A program made the translations under genes and the position numbers. The notes beneath the pieces were generated by a model that was not told the DNA's origin, made no database searches, and worked only from the letters and a program-made list of their open reading frames with translations. Below, one piece after another: positions 45,580 to 55,639 of a DNA stretch of 64,000 nt. The number at the start of each line of letters is the position of its first letter. Position 1 is the stretch's first letter. Source of the DNA: Mesorhizobium sp. M1E.F.Ca.ET.045.02.1.1 (GTDB lineage Bacteria; Pseudomonadota; Alphaproteobacteria; Rhizobiales; Rhizobiaceae); NCBI RefSeq assembly GCF_003952485.1, contig NZ_CP034447.1:2294001-2358000 (forward strand). The letters run 5' to 3'.

Positions 45580-46728
45580 ATGCATTTCAGAACGGTCCTG
45601 AGCGGCACGCTTGCGCTGCTGCTCGTATCAAGCATCCCAGGCGTCGCCGCCCCGGCAGGCAGCACCGGGCAGTCCTCGGACAGCGGGTTCACTTTCCACC
45701 TGCCGACGCTCGGCATCTTCGGCGACAAGACGAAGTCGCAGCAGGCCCAGATGGCGCAGCAGGACAGCGCCGGCGCGACCGGTCTGGAAGATCAGCTCCG
45801 CCAGATGAATGGCAAGATCGAGGAGCTCAACTTCCAAATCCTGCAGATGCAGGAGCAGATGCGCAAGCAGCAGGAAGACAACGAATTCCGCTTCCAGCAG
45901 CTCGAGGGCGGCTCGCAAGGTGCGAAGCCGACCGGCCAGAAAAAGTCCGAGGCCGCGCCCCCGAACGGCGATACGAACAATGCAAGCAACGGCGATGCGG
46001 GCGCCGGCGATGCCGGCACCGATACCGGCGTCGCGCAGGCCCCGGCGACGCAAGCTCCGGCCGATGCGGGAGCGCAGGACGGCGGCGGCAAGAGCGTCGG
46101 CGACGTCATCGTCGAGTCGCAGACCGGCGACCCGGGTAAGCTGATCACCGGCGCGCCGCCGAAGACCTTCGGCACCATCACGGTCGACAAGAACGGCAAT
46201 GTCGTCAATGCCGAGACCGATCCCCAGGCGGGCGCGCCGGCGCAGGCTCCGGCGGCCACGGCGAACGCGCCCGCCGCCGAAACCGGCAACAACAGCGGCA
46301 AGAGCAAGTCCGGCGGCACGGTGATGGCTTCATTGCCCTCGACCAACAATCCCGATGAGCTTTACCGCAACTCCTACCAGTTCATTCTGTCGGGCGACTA
46401 TCCCACCGCCGAACAGGGTTTCCGCGATCATATCTCGCGCTTCCCCAAGGACGCGAAGGCGGCGGATGCGCATTACTGGCTGGGCGAGTCCCTGCTTGGC
46501 CAGCAGAAATACCGCGACGCGGCGGAGGTGTTCCTTGGCGCCAGCAAGGAGTATCCGAAGGCCAAGAAGGCGCCCGACATGCTGCTCAAGCTCGGCGTGT
46601 CGCTGGTCGGCCTCAAGCAGAACGACGTGGCCTGCGCCACCTTCAACGAGATCGGCAAGCGCTATCCGGATGTTTCCGGCACGTTGAAGGAACGTATCAA
46701 GCAGGAAAAGGCGCTGGCGTCGTGCTAG
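45580..46728 (+). CDS. cpoB: Tol-Pal system protein CpoB (YbgF)
   Basis: The product has 382 residues from ATG 45580; the frame is open to 45535 but the signal peptide starts at MHFRTVLSGTLALLLVSS. A coiled coil (about 60-120, with EDQLRQMNGKIEELNFQILQMQEQM) mediates trimerisation. A long Ala/Gly/Asp/Pro-rich linker (about 125-265), much longer than in E. coli, leads to TPR repeats (about 270-382) with NPDELYRNSYQFILSGDYPTAEQGF. CpoB couples outer-membrane constriction to septal peptidoglycan synthesis. Confidence 0.94.
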   Translation: MHFRTVLSGTLALLLVSSIPGVAAPAGSTGQSSDSGFTFHLPTLGIFGDKTKSQQAQMAQQDSAGATGLEDQLRQMNGKIEELNFQILQMQEQMRKQQEDNEFRFQQLEGGSQGAKPTGQKKSEAAPPNGDTNNASNGDAGAGDAGTDTGVAQAPATQAPADAGAQDGGGKSVGDVIVESQTGDPGKLITGAPPKTFGTITVDKNGNVVNAETDPQAGAPAQAPAATANAPAAETGNNSGKSKSGGTVMASLPSTNNPDELYRNSYQFILSGDYPTAEQGFRDHISRFPKDAKAADAHYWLGESLLGQQKYRDAAEVFLGASKEYPKAKKAPDMLLKLGVSLVGLKQNDVACATFNEIGKRYPDVSGTLKERIKQEKALASC

Positions 46729-46730
46729 CT

Positions 46731-46776
46731 TGCATGTCGCTGTCCCAGAACCGGGACCAAGTTTGGGCGACATGCA
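46731..46776. repeat. Palindromic repeat (second half of family E) at the tilS start
   Basis: TGCATGTCGC (46731-46740) and GCGACATGCA (46767-46776) are perfectly complementary and enclose CCAGAACCGGGACCAAGTTTGG. The element begins three bases after the cpoB stop and ends three bases before the tilS ATG, so it forms the whole intergenic region. Confidence 0.9.
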
Positions 46777-46779
46777 CTG

Positions 46780-48189
46780 ATGCTCGATACCGAGCCTGAC
46801 CTTTCGGACCGAATTTTTTCAGACTTCGACTTTTCCAGCGGCGCCGTTGCAGCCGTATCCGGCGGCAGCGACTCGACCGCCCTTCTCTTTCTCCTCAAGG
46901 ACCATCTCGACCGAACCCAGTCCGCGGCAAAGCTGCTTGCGGTGACGATCGATCACGGCCTGAGACCAGGCTCGGCGGCGGAAGCGCGAGCCGTGGCCCA
47001 GCTCTGCGCCGAGCGCGGCATCGCGCATCGCACGCTCACCTGGTCCGGCCGCAAGCCGTCGACGGGCCTGCCCGCCGCCGCGCGCGAGGCGCGCTACCGG
47101 CTGCTGGCGGAGGCTGCCGAAGCGGAAGGCACCCGCCTGATCCTGACCGGCCACACCGCCGACGATCAGGCGGAGACGGTGCTGATGCGGCAAGCTCGCG
47201 ACGAAGGGGCACGCGACGAGGGAACTCGCGCCGAGGACGCGCGCGACGGGGGCCGCGGCCTCGCCGGCATGGCGCCCGCCACGCTTTACGATTGGCGGGC
47301 ATGGATCGCCCGGCCGCTGCTCGGCACGCGCCGCGCTGTATTGCGCGAGATGCTCAAGCGCCGCGGCATCGGCTGGATCGAGGATCCGACCAATGTCGAC
47401 CAGCGTTTCGAGCGGCCGCGCGTGCGGGCATCCCTTGCATCAGATGACGGCGAACGGCGTTTCGAGGCGGCAATCGCGCGAACCAGGCAAGCCGCGGCCG
47501 AACGTGAGGCGCTCGGCCGGCGGGCGGCCATGCAGATCGGTGCTTTTGCCCGCCAACCGTCTCCCGGTCTCATCCGCCTCGACCGCGCTTTCGCCGCCAG
47601 CGACGACGGTGAAGGCGCCACCTATGCGTTGCGCATGCTGCTCGCCACGGTCGGCGGCGTCTCCTTCCTTGCGGACGAAGCGCGCTCCCGCGCCCTGTTC
47701 GAGCGACTGCGGATCGGGCCGCTTTGCGCCACATTGTCGCGGACGGTGGTCGACGCGCGCCGCACCGGCATCTTCCTTTATCGCGAGGCCCGCAATCTGC
47801 CTGCCGCCGCTCCGGCGGTGGATGGCATGCTTTGGGACGGCCGGCGGCGGATCACATTGAGCGACAGATCGGGCGGGTTGGTGATCGCGCCCCTCGGGCC
47901 GGCCGCGGCCAAACGCGTCGCCGAGGGTGGTGCTCCGGCAAACCTGCGCCGCATGGCGCTGGCCGCCGAACCCGCGCTGTGGCGCGGCGGCGAATGCCTT
48001 GATTTTGCTGGCGGCGATGCCTTGCCGCCGCCGATCCCGATCGCACCTGTTGTGGCGCCCTTTGCCCGCTTCCTGCCGTCCTTCGATCTCAAGCCCGCCG
48101 CCGCCGTCGCCACGCTGATCGGCGCACCGCCGCTGCCGCCATCGCCTTTTCTCAGCCATGATCGCGGCGGAGCATGGGCGAAAGCTTAA
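46780..48189 (+). CDS. tilS: tRNA(Ile)-lysidine synthetase TilS
   Basis: The product has 469 residues. The PP-loop SGGSDS (residues 27-32) binds ATP; LAVTIDHGLRPGSAAEARAV and ILTGHTADDQAETVLMR follow, and GWIEDPTNVDQRFERPRVR is the tRNA-recognition part of the N-terminal domain. The enzyme puts lysidine at C34 of tRNA-Ile(CAU), which changes both codon and amino-acid identity, and is normally essential. There is an Arg/Asp/Glu-rich insertion (about 143-162, ARDEGARDEGTRAEDARDGG) with a short near-repeat. No ribosome binding site is visible; a palindromic repeat stands directly before the ATG. Confidence 0.95.
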   Translation: MLDTEPDLSDRIFSDFDFSSGAVAAVSGGSDSTALLFLLKDHLDRTQSAAKLLAVTIDHGLRPGSAAEARAVAQLCAERGIAHRTLTWSGRKPSTGLPAAAREARYRLLAEAAEAEGTRLILTGHTADDQAETVLMRQARDEGARDEGTRAEDARDGGRGLAGMAPATLYDWRAWIARPLLGTRRAVLREMLKRRGIGWIEDPTNVDQRFERPRVRASLASDDGERRFEAAIARTRQAAAEREALGRRAAMQIGAFARQPSPGLIRLDRAFAASDDGEGATYALRMLLATVGGVSFLADEARSRALFERLRIGPLCATLSRTVVDARRTGIFLYREARNLPAAAPAVDGMLWDGRRRITLSDRSGGLVIAPLGPAAAKRVAEGGAPANLRRMALAAEPALWRGGECLDFAGGDALPPPIPIAPVVAPFARFLPSFDLKPAAAVATLIGAPPLPPSPFLSHDRGGAWAKA

Positions 48190-48207
48190 CCGAGGCATGC
48201 TGTTATG

Positions 48208-48235
48208 CTTGGCAAGGGGAGGCGCTCTCCCTATG
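48208..48235 (+). promoter_or_regulatory. ftsH: Candidate heat-shock (RpoH) promoter of ftsH
   Basis: CTTGGC (48208-48213), a 16-bp spacer and CCTATG (48230-48235) resemble rhizobial sigma-32 promoters (CTTG in the -35, C-rich then TAT in the -10). ftsH is a known RpoH target in many alphaproteobacteria. The predicted leader would be about 50 bases. Confidence 0.4.
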
Positions 48236-48294
48236 TTAGGCCCAAGCTTCCATCACCATCGTGGGTCCGCATGCGGACGCCAACAGGACAATAG

Positions 48295-50229
<1,935 letters not shown>

Positions 50230-50253
50230 TTCGAAGAGAACAAAGGAACTTTG

Positions 50254-50284
50254 AAACGCCGCGGATCAAACCGCGGCGTTTTGC
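50254..50284 (+). terminator. Terminator after ftsH
   Basis: AAACGCCGCGG, loop ATCAAA, CCGCGGCGTTT and further T-rich sequence. It ends ftsH transcription. Confidence 0.9.
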
Positions 50285-50352
50285 TTTGAAATTCAGTGTT
50301 GACCAGCGGCGGTCTCTCGGCCGTTTCGTCTGCGTGCCCATTCTTCGAAGCC

Positions 50353-50533
50353 GGCGCTGCCCCTCATCCGCCTGCCGGCACCTTCTCCCCGTATAGTGAC
50401 GGGGAGAAGGGGCACCGCGGCTGCGCTGGCTCTCTTCCTGCAACGCTGGCGATTGGCGAAACCGCCGATGAGAGCGCCCCTCTCCCCGTCACTATACGGG
50501 GAGAGGATGCCGGCAGGCAGGTGAGGGGCAGCA
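50353..50533. repeat. Long inverted-repeat element, family A, copy 3
   Basis: Outer arms GGCGCTGCCCCTCATC and GTGAGGGGCAGC, inner arms CTTCTCCCCGTATAGTGAC and GTCACTATACGGGGAGA, centre TGGCGATTGGCGAAACCGCC. It fills most of the 422-bp gap between ftsH and the convergent secreted-repeat gene; two terminators flank it. Confidence 0.92.
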
Positions 50534-50595
50534 CAACCCTTCGCGAACTACCCACCCGCCGATCCGCGTGTTTCGATCAGCGCGATGCGCAACAA

Positions 50596-50634
50596 AAAGG
50601 CCCGCGAACCTTGCGGCTCGCGGGCCTTCTTTCT
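50596..50634. terminator. Terminator of the secreted-repeat gene (possibly bidirectional)
   Basis: AAAAAGGCCCGCGA, loop, TCGCGGGCCTTCTTT: an A-run, a stem of at least ten pairs and a T-rich side. It lies 18 bp beyond the stop of the minus-strand gene. Confidence 0.85.
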
Positions 50635-50651
50635 TCGAATAGCTTACGGGA

Positions 50652-51500
50652 TCAGCTCTTCAGCTTGGCGTTGCAGAGGCTGTAGAAGCCGCCGCCTTTC
50701 TGGATCCACTTGAGGCCGTTCAGCGTGTTGGCGTCCTTGTTGGCATAATACTGCTCGAGGCAGGTATGCATGCGGCCCTTGGCCGGGGTCTCGGTGGCGA
50801 ATTTCGGCGAGATGGCGGTCGGGAAGGTCACGCCCTTCGGAGCGGTCACGGTCGGCTTCGCCGGTTCCTTTGTGAAAGTCGCTTCCGTCGGAGCCGGCAC
50901 GGTGTCGTCGTCGGCAGCGCCGGCGCCGCACTCGGCCTTGCGGAAGTCGTTCCACTTCATGCCGTTCAGCTTGTTGGCGGTCTTGGCAGCCTGATACTTG
51001 GTGCTGCATTCGGCCATGCTCAGGCCCTTGCCGCTGTCGGCGGCCTCGGTCGAGGTCTTGGTCGCCTTGGCAGGCTTCGTGTCGGTCGCCGCCGCGGCGG
51101 CGCCGGCCGCGCATTCGGTCTTGCGGAAGTCGTTCCACTTCATGCCGTTCAGCGTGCCGGCGGCTTTCGCGGCCTGGTACTTGGCGCTGCATTCCTTGGC
51201 GGTCAGGCCCTTTGCCGAACTGTCGGCGGTCGCGGCCGTGGTTTCCTTGGCCTTCTTGGCCGGCTTGGTCTCAGCAGCCTTGGTGTCGGTCGCCGCCTTG
51301 GTGTCGGTCGCGGCCGAAGCGTCGCTGCCGCACTGGGCCTTGCGGAACTGGTTCCAGGTCTGGCCGGCGAGCGTTCCGGCGTCCTTGGCCGCGTTGTACT
51401 TGGTGCTGCACTCGGCCATGGTCAGGGCGTTGGCCGGCGCCGCCACGAAGAAGGCTGCGACGGCGAGGCCCGTCAATGTTGCAAGTCTATGAATAAGCAT
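50652..51500 (-). CDS. Secreted protein with four cysteine-bracketed repeats, function unknown
   Basis: The product has 282 residues from ATG 51500 (GGGAG upstream). A signal peptide ends near residue 25 (AAPANA). Four repeats follow at 31-57, 104-130, 165-191 and 247-276. The first three are exactly 27 residues, start and end with Cys, and follow the pattern C-S-x-K-Y-x-A-A-K-x-A-x-x-L-x-G-x-x-W-N-x-F-R-K-x-x-C; the fourth is divergent (CLEQYYANKDANTLNGLKW). Linkers are Ala/Thr/Lys-rich and disordered. Each repeat probably folds as a small disulfide-closed helical hairpin. I do not recognise the family. Confidence 0.85.
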   Translation of the reverse strand: MLIHRLATLTGLAVAAFFVAAPANALTMAECSTKYNAAKDAGTLAGQTWNQFRKAQCGSDASAATDTKAATDTKAAETKPAKKAKETTAATADSSAKGLTAKECSAKYQAAKAAGTLNGMKWNDFRKTECAAGAAAAATDTKPAKATKTSTEAADSGKGLSMAECSTKYQAAKTANKLNGMKWNDFRKAECGAGAADDDTVPAPTEATFTKEPAKPTVTAPKGVTFPTAISPKFATETPAKGRMHTCLEQYYANKDANTLNGLKWIQKGGGFYSLCNAKLKS

Positions 51501-51867
51501 GGCGTTTTCTCCCTTGCTGCCGCCAGGTGGTGTCCCTATACCAAATCAATAGCTCTCAACTTCGGATTGCGCCAGATGCTTCCAGCGTGGACGCCGTCAC
51601 AAAGTGTGTTGCTCCCGACAAGGTGATGAATTGCTTGCGGTTGGTCGCGCAAACAAGGTTCTTCCGGGCGGCTTTGGATAGAAAAGCTCGCCTCGGCTGG
51701 TATATTGCCGCTACAGTGAGAGGTCGTGGTAGGCTGTCGAATCACTTGAACCGCCAGCGACAATGATTTTCTAAGGAAGGGTAATATATAATCACGAAAT
51801 GTGATGATCGGATGCGGCCCAATTGTGGCACTACGGGCGGCTGAAACCGACGGGGACATTGGCAGGC
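51501..51867. promoter_or_regulatory. glmM: Divergent control region, secreted-repeat gene / glmM
   Basis: No gene is seen in this 367-bp region, which is less GC-rich than its surroundings. A perfect -10 hexamer TATAAT lies at 51787-51792 and overlaps the inverted repeat ATCAC-GAAAT-GTGAT (51791-51805), 63 bp before the glmM start. A convincing -35 is not present at 17 bp, so the promoter may depend on an activator or belong to another sigma class. Confidence 0.4.
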
Positions 51868-53220
51868 ATGGCAGGGCAGTATTTCGGCACCGACGGCATC
51901 CGCGGACGCGCCAACAAGTTTCCGATGACGGCCGAGGTCGCCATGCGGGTCGGCATGGCTGCCGGGCTTTCGTTCCAGCGCGGCAATCACCGGCACCGCG
52001 TCGTGCTCGGCAAGGACACGCGGCTTTCCGGCTACATGATCGAGAATGCGATGGTGTCGGGCCTGTGCGCCGCCGGCATGGACGTGTTCCTGCTCGGACC
52101 CATTCCGACACCGGCGGTCGCCATGCTGGTGCGCTCGCTGCGCGCCGATATCGGCGTGATGATCTCGGCTTCGCACAATCCCTACTACGACAACGGCATC
52201 AAGCTGTTCGGCCCCGACGGCTACAAGCTCTCCGACGAGATCGAGGAGCGCATCGAAGGCATGCTCGACAAGGATATCGAGCTTGCGCTTGCCGATTCCG
52301 ATGGGCTGGGCCGCGCCAAGCGTGTCGACGGCGTCCACGACCGCTATATCGAATTCGCCAAGCGCACGCTGCCGCGCTCGATGTCGCTTTCCGGCCTTCG
52401 GATCGTCGTCGACTGCGCAAACGGCGCCGCCTACAAGGTGGCGCCCGAGGCGCTGTGGGAACTCGGCGCCGAGGTGGTGGCCATCAATGTCGAACCCAAC
52501 GGCTTCAACATCAACAAGGAGTGCGGCTCGACCCATCCGGCCGGCCTGCAGAAGAAGGTGCATGAGGTGCGCGCCGATATTGGTATCGCGCTTGACGGCG
52601 ACGCCGACCGCGTGGTCATCGTCGACGAGAACGGCGCGATCGTCGATGGCGACCAGATCATGGCGCTGATCGCCGAATCCTGGCACCAGAGCGGGCGGCT
52701 GGCCGGCGGCGGCGTGGTCTCAACCGTGATGTCCAATCTCGGTCTCGAGCGCTTCCTCGGCGACATGAAGCTGCAACTGCATCGCACCAAGGTCGGCGAC
52801 CGCTACGTGGTCGAGCATATGCGCGCGCACGGCCTCAATGTCGGCGGCGAGCAGTCCGGCCATATCGTGCTCTCCGATTTCTCGACCACCGGCGACGGTC
52901 TGGTCTCGGCGCTGCAGGTGCTGGCCTGCATCAAGCGGCAGAACCGGCCGGTCAGCGAGCTGTCGAAGAAGTTCGAACCAGTTCCGCAGGTTCTGAAGAA
53001 TGTCCGCATCTCCGGCGGCAAGCCGCTGGAGGAGGCGCCGGTCAAGGCAGCCATCGAGGATGCGCGCAACCGGCTCGGCAAGGCCGGCCGGCTCGTCATC
53101 CGGCCTTCCGGCACCGAGCCGCTCATCCGCGTCATGGCCGAAGGCGACGATCCGCAACTGGTCGAGACCGTCGTCAACGACATCGTCGGCATCCTTTCGG
53201 AAACCCGCAGCGCCGCCTAA
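51868..53220 (+). CDS. glmM: Phosphoglucosamine mutase
   Basis: The product has 450 residues from ATG 51868 ([21 protein letters not shown]); an upstream ATG at 51823 adds 15 residues and is not needed. The phosphoserine is Ser102 in [17 protein letters not shown]; the metal loop is [13 protein letters not shown], the sugar loop GGEQSGH and the phosphate loop [15 protein letters not shown]. It converts glucosamine-6-P to glucosamine-1-P for peptidoglycan and LPS precursors. Its place after ftsH is conserved in alphaproteobacteria, although a secreted-protein gene intervenes here. Confidence 0.97.
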   Translation: MAGQYFGTDGIRGRANKFPMTAEVAMRVGMAAGLSFQRGNHRHRVVLGKDTRLSGYMIENAMVSGLCAAGMDVFLLGPIPTPAVAMLVRSLRADIGVMISASHNPYYDNGIKLFGPDGYKLSDEIEERIEGMLDKDIELALADSDGLGRAKRVDGVHDRYIEFAKRTLPRSMSLSGLRIVVDCANGAAYKVAPEALWELGAEVVAINVEPNGFNINKECGSTHPAGLQKKVHEVRADIGIALDGDADRVVIVDENGAIVDGDQIMALIAESWHQSGRLAGGGVVSTVMSNLGLERFLGDMKLQLHRTKVGDRYVVEHMRAHGLNVGGEQSGHIVLSDFSTTGDGLVSALQVLACIKRQNRPVSELSKKFEPVPQVLKNVRISGGKPLEEAPVKAAIEDARNRLGKAGRLVIRPSGTEPLIRVMAEGDDPQLVETVVNDIVGILSETRSAA

Positions 53221-53234
53221 CTATTTGCTTTTAC

Positions 53235-53302
53235 GCAATTCCGGACGGAAGGCCACGGCGAAGTCGCCGAACCTCACCGCTACGCAGTTTTCCTGAAACT
53301 GC
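53235..53302. repeat. Short palindromic repeat, family B, degenerate copy 3
   Basis: It begins GCAATTCCGGACGGAAGGCC, is interrupted by about 20 bases, and ends ACCGCTACGCAGTTTTCCTG with a mutated right arm. It is older than copies 1 and 2. It lies just after glmM in a 306-bp gap that also holds a terminator-like hairpin and the promoter of the next gene. Confidence 0.65.
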
Positions 53303-53340
53303 CCTGACAGCCGGCGCCAGCCGAGCCCGCCGCATCCACA

Positions 53341-53363
53341 AGCCCGCCGCCCGGCGGGCTTTC
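53341..53363 (+). terminator. Probable terminator after glmM
   Basis: AGCCCGCCG and CGGCGGGCT form a perfect 9-bp stem with a two-base loop, followed by TTC. The T-run is short. Confidence 0.6.
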
Positions 53364-53437
53364 GTGCGCGCCCGCAGCGGCCCGGGGACAACGGCATTCC
53401 CTCTAAAATTGTATAGATTCGTGGTTAATCGGTACGG

Positions 53438-53452
53438 TTAAACGGCTTTTAA
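53438..53452. promoter_or_regulatory. CtrA-type box upstream of the first beta-barrel gene
   Basis: TTAA-ACGGCTT-TTAA, followed by C, an exact TTAA-N7-TTAAC match, 75 bp before the start codon. A GATTC (53416-53420), a possible CcrM methylation site, lies 18 bp upstream of it. Binding is inferred. Confidence 0.55.
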
Positions 53453-53526
53453 CTTTTGCACTTCATTATCCACGCCGAGGTTCAACTTCGGGCGATGTCG
53501 TCCCGAGGCTTCTTAGGGGTGACAGC

Positions 53527-54369
53527 ATGTTGAATACAGCAAGAATGGCATTGTTTGCCGCGCTGTTCGCGGGTGTGGCCGGGCCGGCGCTTGCCGCCGA
53601 CCTCGCGGAACCGCCTCCGGTCGAAGAGGCGCCGCCGCCAGTCGTCGAGGCCCAGCCGGTCGATGTCGGCGGCTGGTACATCCGCGGCGATATCGACTAC
53701 CACTGGTCGCGCTTCGGCGGCGGCGACTACATCACCTACGGCGCGGCGCCCCAGACCCAGGGCAGCTTCGCCAGCGGCAAGCTGAAAGGCGCCTTCTCCG
53801 CCGGCGCCGGCGTCGGTTACCAGGTCAATCAGTATTTCCGCACCGACCTCACCGCCGACTGGCTGGCCAAGTCCAATTTCAGCGGTTCGACCGATGGCTT
53901 CTGCGCCGGCGGGGTGCCCTGTACCTCCGTCGACACCTCGTCCTATTCGGCGCTGCTGCTTCTGGCCAATGCCTATGTCGACATCGGCACCTGGCATGGT
54001 GTCACGCCCTATGTCGGCGCCGGCATCGGCGGCGCCTGGGTCAAGTGGGACACGCTGCACAACACAGATCTCGACGGCTCGTTCGAGCATGCCGGCGGCA
54101 AGGGCTGGCGCTTTGCCTACGCGCTCATGGCCGGCGCCTCCTACTGCCTGACCGATCGCGTCAAGCTCGACGTCGGCTACCGCTACAGCCATATCAATGG
54201 CGGCAAGATGTTCGAATACGCTTCCGACAGCAATGTCGGCCCGGGTTACGATCGCGGCATCAACGTGCATGAAGTTCGCGGTGGCCTGCGCTATCAGTTC
54301 GGCAGGTCCGACTGCGCCCCGCCGCCGGAACCCTACGTACCGGAGCCGGAGCCGATCTACACCAAGTAA
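53527..54369 (+). CDS. Outer-membrane beta-barrel protein (Omp25/Omp31-like)
   Basis: The product has 280 residues. A signal peptide ends AGPALAA. A Pro/Glu/Val-rich stretch (about 25-42) precedes the barrel, which opens with GGWYIRGDIDYHWSRFG and shows alternating aromatic/hydrophobic strands (VGYQVNQYFRTDLTADW, LANAYVDIGTWHGVTPYVGAGIG, VKLDVGYRYSHINGG), and ends VRGGLRYQFGR plus a proline-rich tail. Two Cys pairs are possible in the CAGGVPC loop. It is a typical eight-strand surface protein of rhizobia and brucellae. It has its own terminator and is followed by a related gene. Confidence 0.9.
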   Translation: MLNTARMALFAALFAGVAGPALAADLAEPPPVEEAPPPVVEAQPVDVGGWYIRGDIDYHWSRFGGGDYITYGAAPQTQGSFASGKLKGAFSAGAGVGYQVNQYFRTDLTADWLAKSNFSGSTDGFCAGGVPCTSVDTSSYSALLLLANAYVDIGTWHGVTPYVGAGIGGAWVKWDTLHNTDLDGSFEHAGGKGWRFAYALMAGASYCLTDRVKLDVGYRYSHINGGKMFEYASDSNVGPGYDRGINVHEVRGGLRYQFGRSDCAPPPEPYVPEPEPIYTK

Positions 54370-54394
54370 TCGCTTCGAAGACCGGAAATTTTCC

Positions 54395-54423
54395 AACCGC
54401 CCGGCGCCAGCCGGGCGGTTTTC
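54395..54423 (+). terminator. Terminator between the two beta-barrel genes
   Basis: AACCGCCCGGC, loop GCCA, GCCGGGCGGTT, then TTCG. The two genes are therefore separate units. Confidence 0.88.
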
Positions 54424-54480
54424 GTTTGCGCGCGGTTGGTAAAATGTCATCGAAATCAATTCGGTAACCGGCTGTTATCC

Positions 54481-54495
54481 TTAACCGCCACTTAA
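54481..54495. promoter_or_regulatory. CtrA-type box upstream of the second beta-barrel gene
   Basis: TTAA-CCGCCAC-TTAA, followed by C, an exact TTAA-N7-TTAAC match 82 bp before the start codon; another GGTTAAC half-site follows at about 54503-54509. The distance to the gene is almost the same as for the first beta-barrel gene. Binding is inferred. Confidence 0.6.
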
Positions 54496-54576
54496 CCAGT
54501 ATGGTTAACAATGCATCCTGGAAACGGCAGCTGTGCTCGCGTTCGCGACTGGCGCCAACTTCAGGAGCCGGGGACC

Positions 54577-55443
54577 ATGACATCAAAATCGCGTATCGCA
54601 CTGGCGCTCGCCGCAATCGTGCTGATGCCGGCGACACAGGCGCTGTCGGCCGATTACGATCCGCCGATCTATGTCGACCAGGCGCCGGATTATCAGCCGG
54701 TCGAGGTCGGCTCGGGCTGGTACCTGCGCGGCGATGTCGGCTACGCCTTCAGCCATCCGTTTGAGCATCAGATATCGGCAAGCGGGTCTACGAGTTTCAC
54801 CAACGATAGCAGCCTGTTCACGGGCAGCATCGGCATGGGCTACCACCTGAACGACTTTCTCAGGGTCGAGCTCAATGGCGGCATCCTGCCCACCAATAAG
54901 TTCGGCGACCACGCCCTGGTGCCGAATGGCTGCGCCGGTCACACGAACAACCTGGTTATCGTCGGCGGCACAGCGATCATCCAGTCAGTTGCCGCCACGG
55001 AAGACTGCGAAGCCACCAACCGGGCCACCAACAAGGGCTACAGCGTGATGGCCAATGGCTATGTGGACCTGGGCACCTATGTCGGGCTCACGCCCTATAT
55101 CGGTGGCGGCGTCGGCATCGCCTACAACAAGTATTTCAAGACCCAGGGCGAACGGAAATGCGTGGAAGTTGATCCGGATTCGAGCGGTGCTGGCGGATTC
55201 ACCTGTGACGATCCCGCGGGCTATGGTGGCTCCGAGGACTCAGAGGCGAAGTTCAACCTGGCCTATTCGATCGGCGCGGGTCTGTCCTATCAGGTCAGCA
55301 AAAATCTCTCCGTCGACCTCGGTTACGAGTATTTCTCGATCCCAAGCGGCAAATATGTCGCCTATGACAACGGCGCCTTCAATGTTCACAAGGGCATCGA
55401 TTATCAGACGGTCAAGCTGGGTTTGCGCTACGACCTTTGGTGA
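54577..55443 (+). CDS. Outer-membrane beta-barrel protein, paralogue of the preceding gene
   Basis: The product has 288 residues from ATG 54577 (CAGGAG upstream); the frame is open to 54511, but the signal peptide (MTSKSRIALALAAIVLMPATQALSA) fixes the start. The barrel begins GSGWYLRGDVGYAFSHPF and ends GIDYQTVKLGLRYDLW with the C-terminal aromatic residue needed for BAM recognition. It shares the WY.RGD..Y opening and the VDLGTYVGLTPYIGGGVG strand with its neighbour, so the pair arose by duplication, but loops differ (four extra Cys, in CAGH, DCEA, KCVE and TCDD). Confidence 0.9.
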   Translation: MTSKSRIALALAAIVLMPATQALSADYDPPIYVDQAPDYQPVEVGSGWYLRGDVGYAFSHPFEHQISASGSTSFTNDSSLFTGSIGMGYHLNDFLRVELNGGILPTNKFGDHALVPNGCAGHTNNLVIVGGTAIIQSVAATEDCEATNRATNKGYSVMANGYVDLGTYVGLTPYIGGGVGIAYNKYFKTQGERKCVEVDPDSSGAGGFTCDDPAGYGGSEDSEAKFNLAYSIGAGLSYQVSKNLSVDLGYEYFSIPSGKYVAYDNGAFNVHKGIDYQTVKLGLRYDLW

Positions 55444-55466
55444 GCGACAAAGCCTGGAAAATTGCC

Positions 55467-55495
55467 GACGGCGGATCACCGGTCCGCCGTTTTTG
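55467..55495 (+). terminator. Terminator after the second beta-barrel gene
   Basis: GACGGCGGATC and GGTCCGCCGT pair, followed by TTTTTG. Confidence 0.85.
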
Positions 55496-55582
55496 CTTCA
55501 GGGCGCGTAGTCGGGGCTATGCAAGTATCCCGCCAGCGACAAAAACTTTGCTCTTGACGCCGACAGCCTGAACGCATATCGC

Positions 55583-55632
55583 CGTCCGTGGGCCACCCCT
55601 CCCCAACGAGGGGCCACTATCTGGAAGGATAG
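55583..55632 (+). promoter_or_regulatory. serC: serC leader RNA element (Rfam serC motif)
   Basis: Immediately upstream of serC there are two hairpins. GTGG + CCCCT (55588-55591, 55596-55600) pair with AGGGG + CCAC (55609-55617) around CCCCAACG, then TATC-TGGAAG-GATA (55618-55631). The second hairpin contains the Shine-Dalgarno GGAAGGA, so its folding could control serC translation. The order and the TATCTGGAAGGATAGACTC sequence agree with what I remember of the alphaproteobacterial serC motif; its ligand, if any, is not established to my knowledge. Confidence 0.8.
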
Positions 55633-55639
55633 ACTCACG

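Noticed and set aside
45426..46139. A 237-codon plus-strand frame overlapping cpoB
   Set aside because: Its protein is Arg/Gln-rich and without a fold; it is in the wrong frame of the low-complexity cpoB linker.
50353..50533. Insertion sequence in the ftsH downstream gap
   Set aside because: The element has inverted ends but no transposase frame; it is listed as a non-coding repeat.
53221..53340. A possible tRNA or other structured RNA gene after glmM
   Set aside because: No cloverleaf, T-loop sequence or CCA end is seen. The structure is explained by a decayed palindromic repeat and a terminator-like stem.
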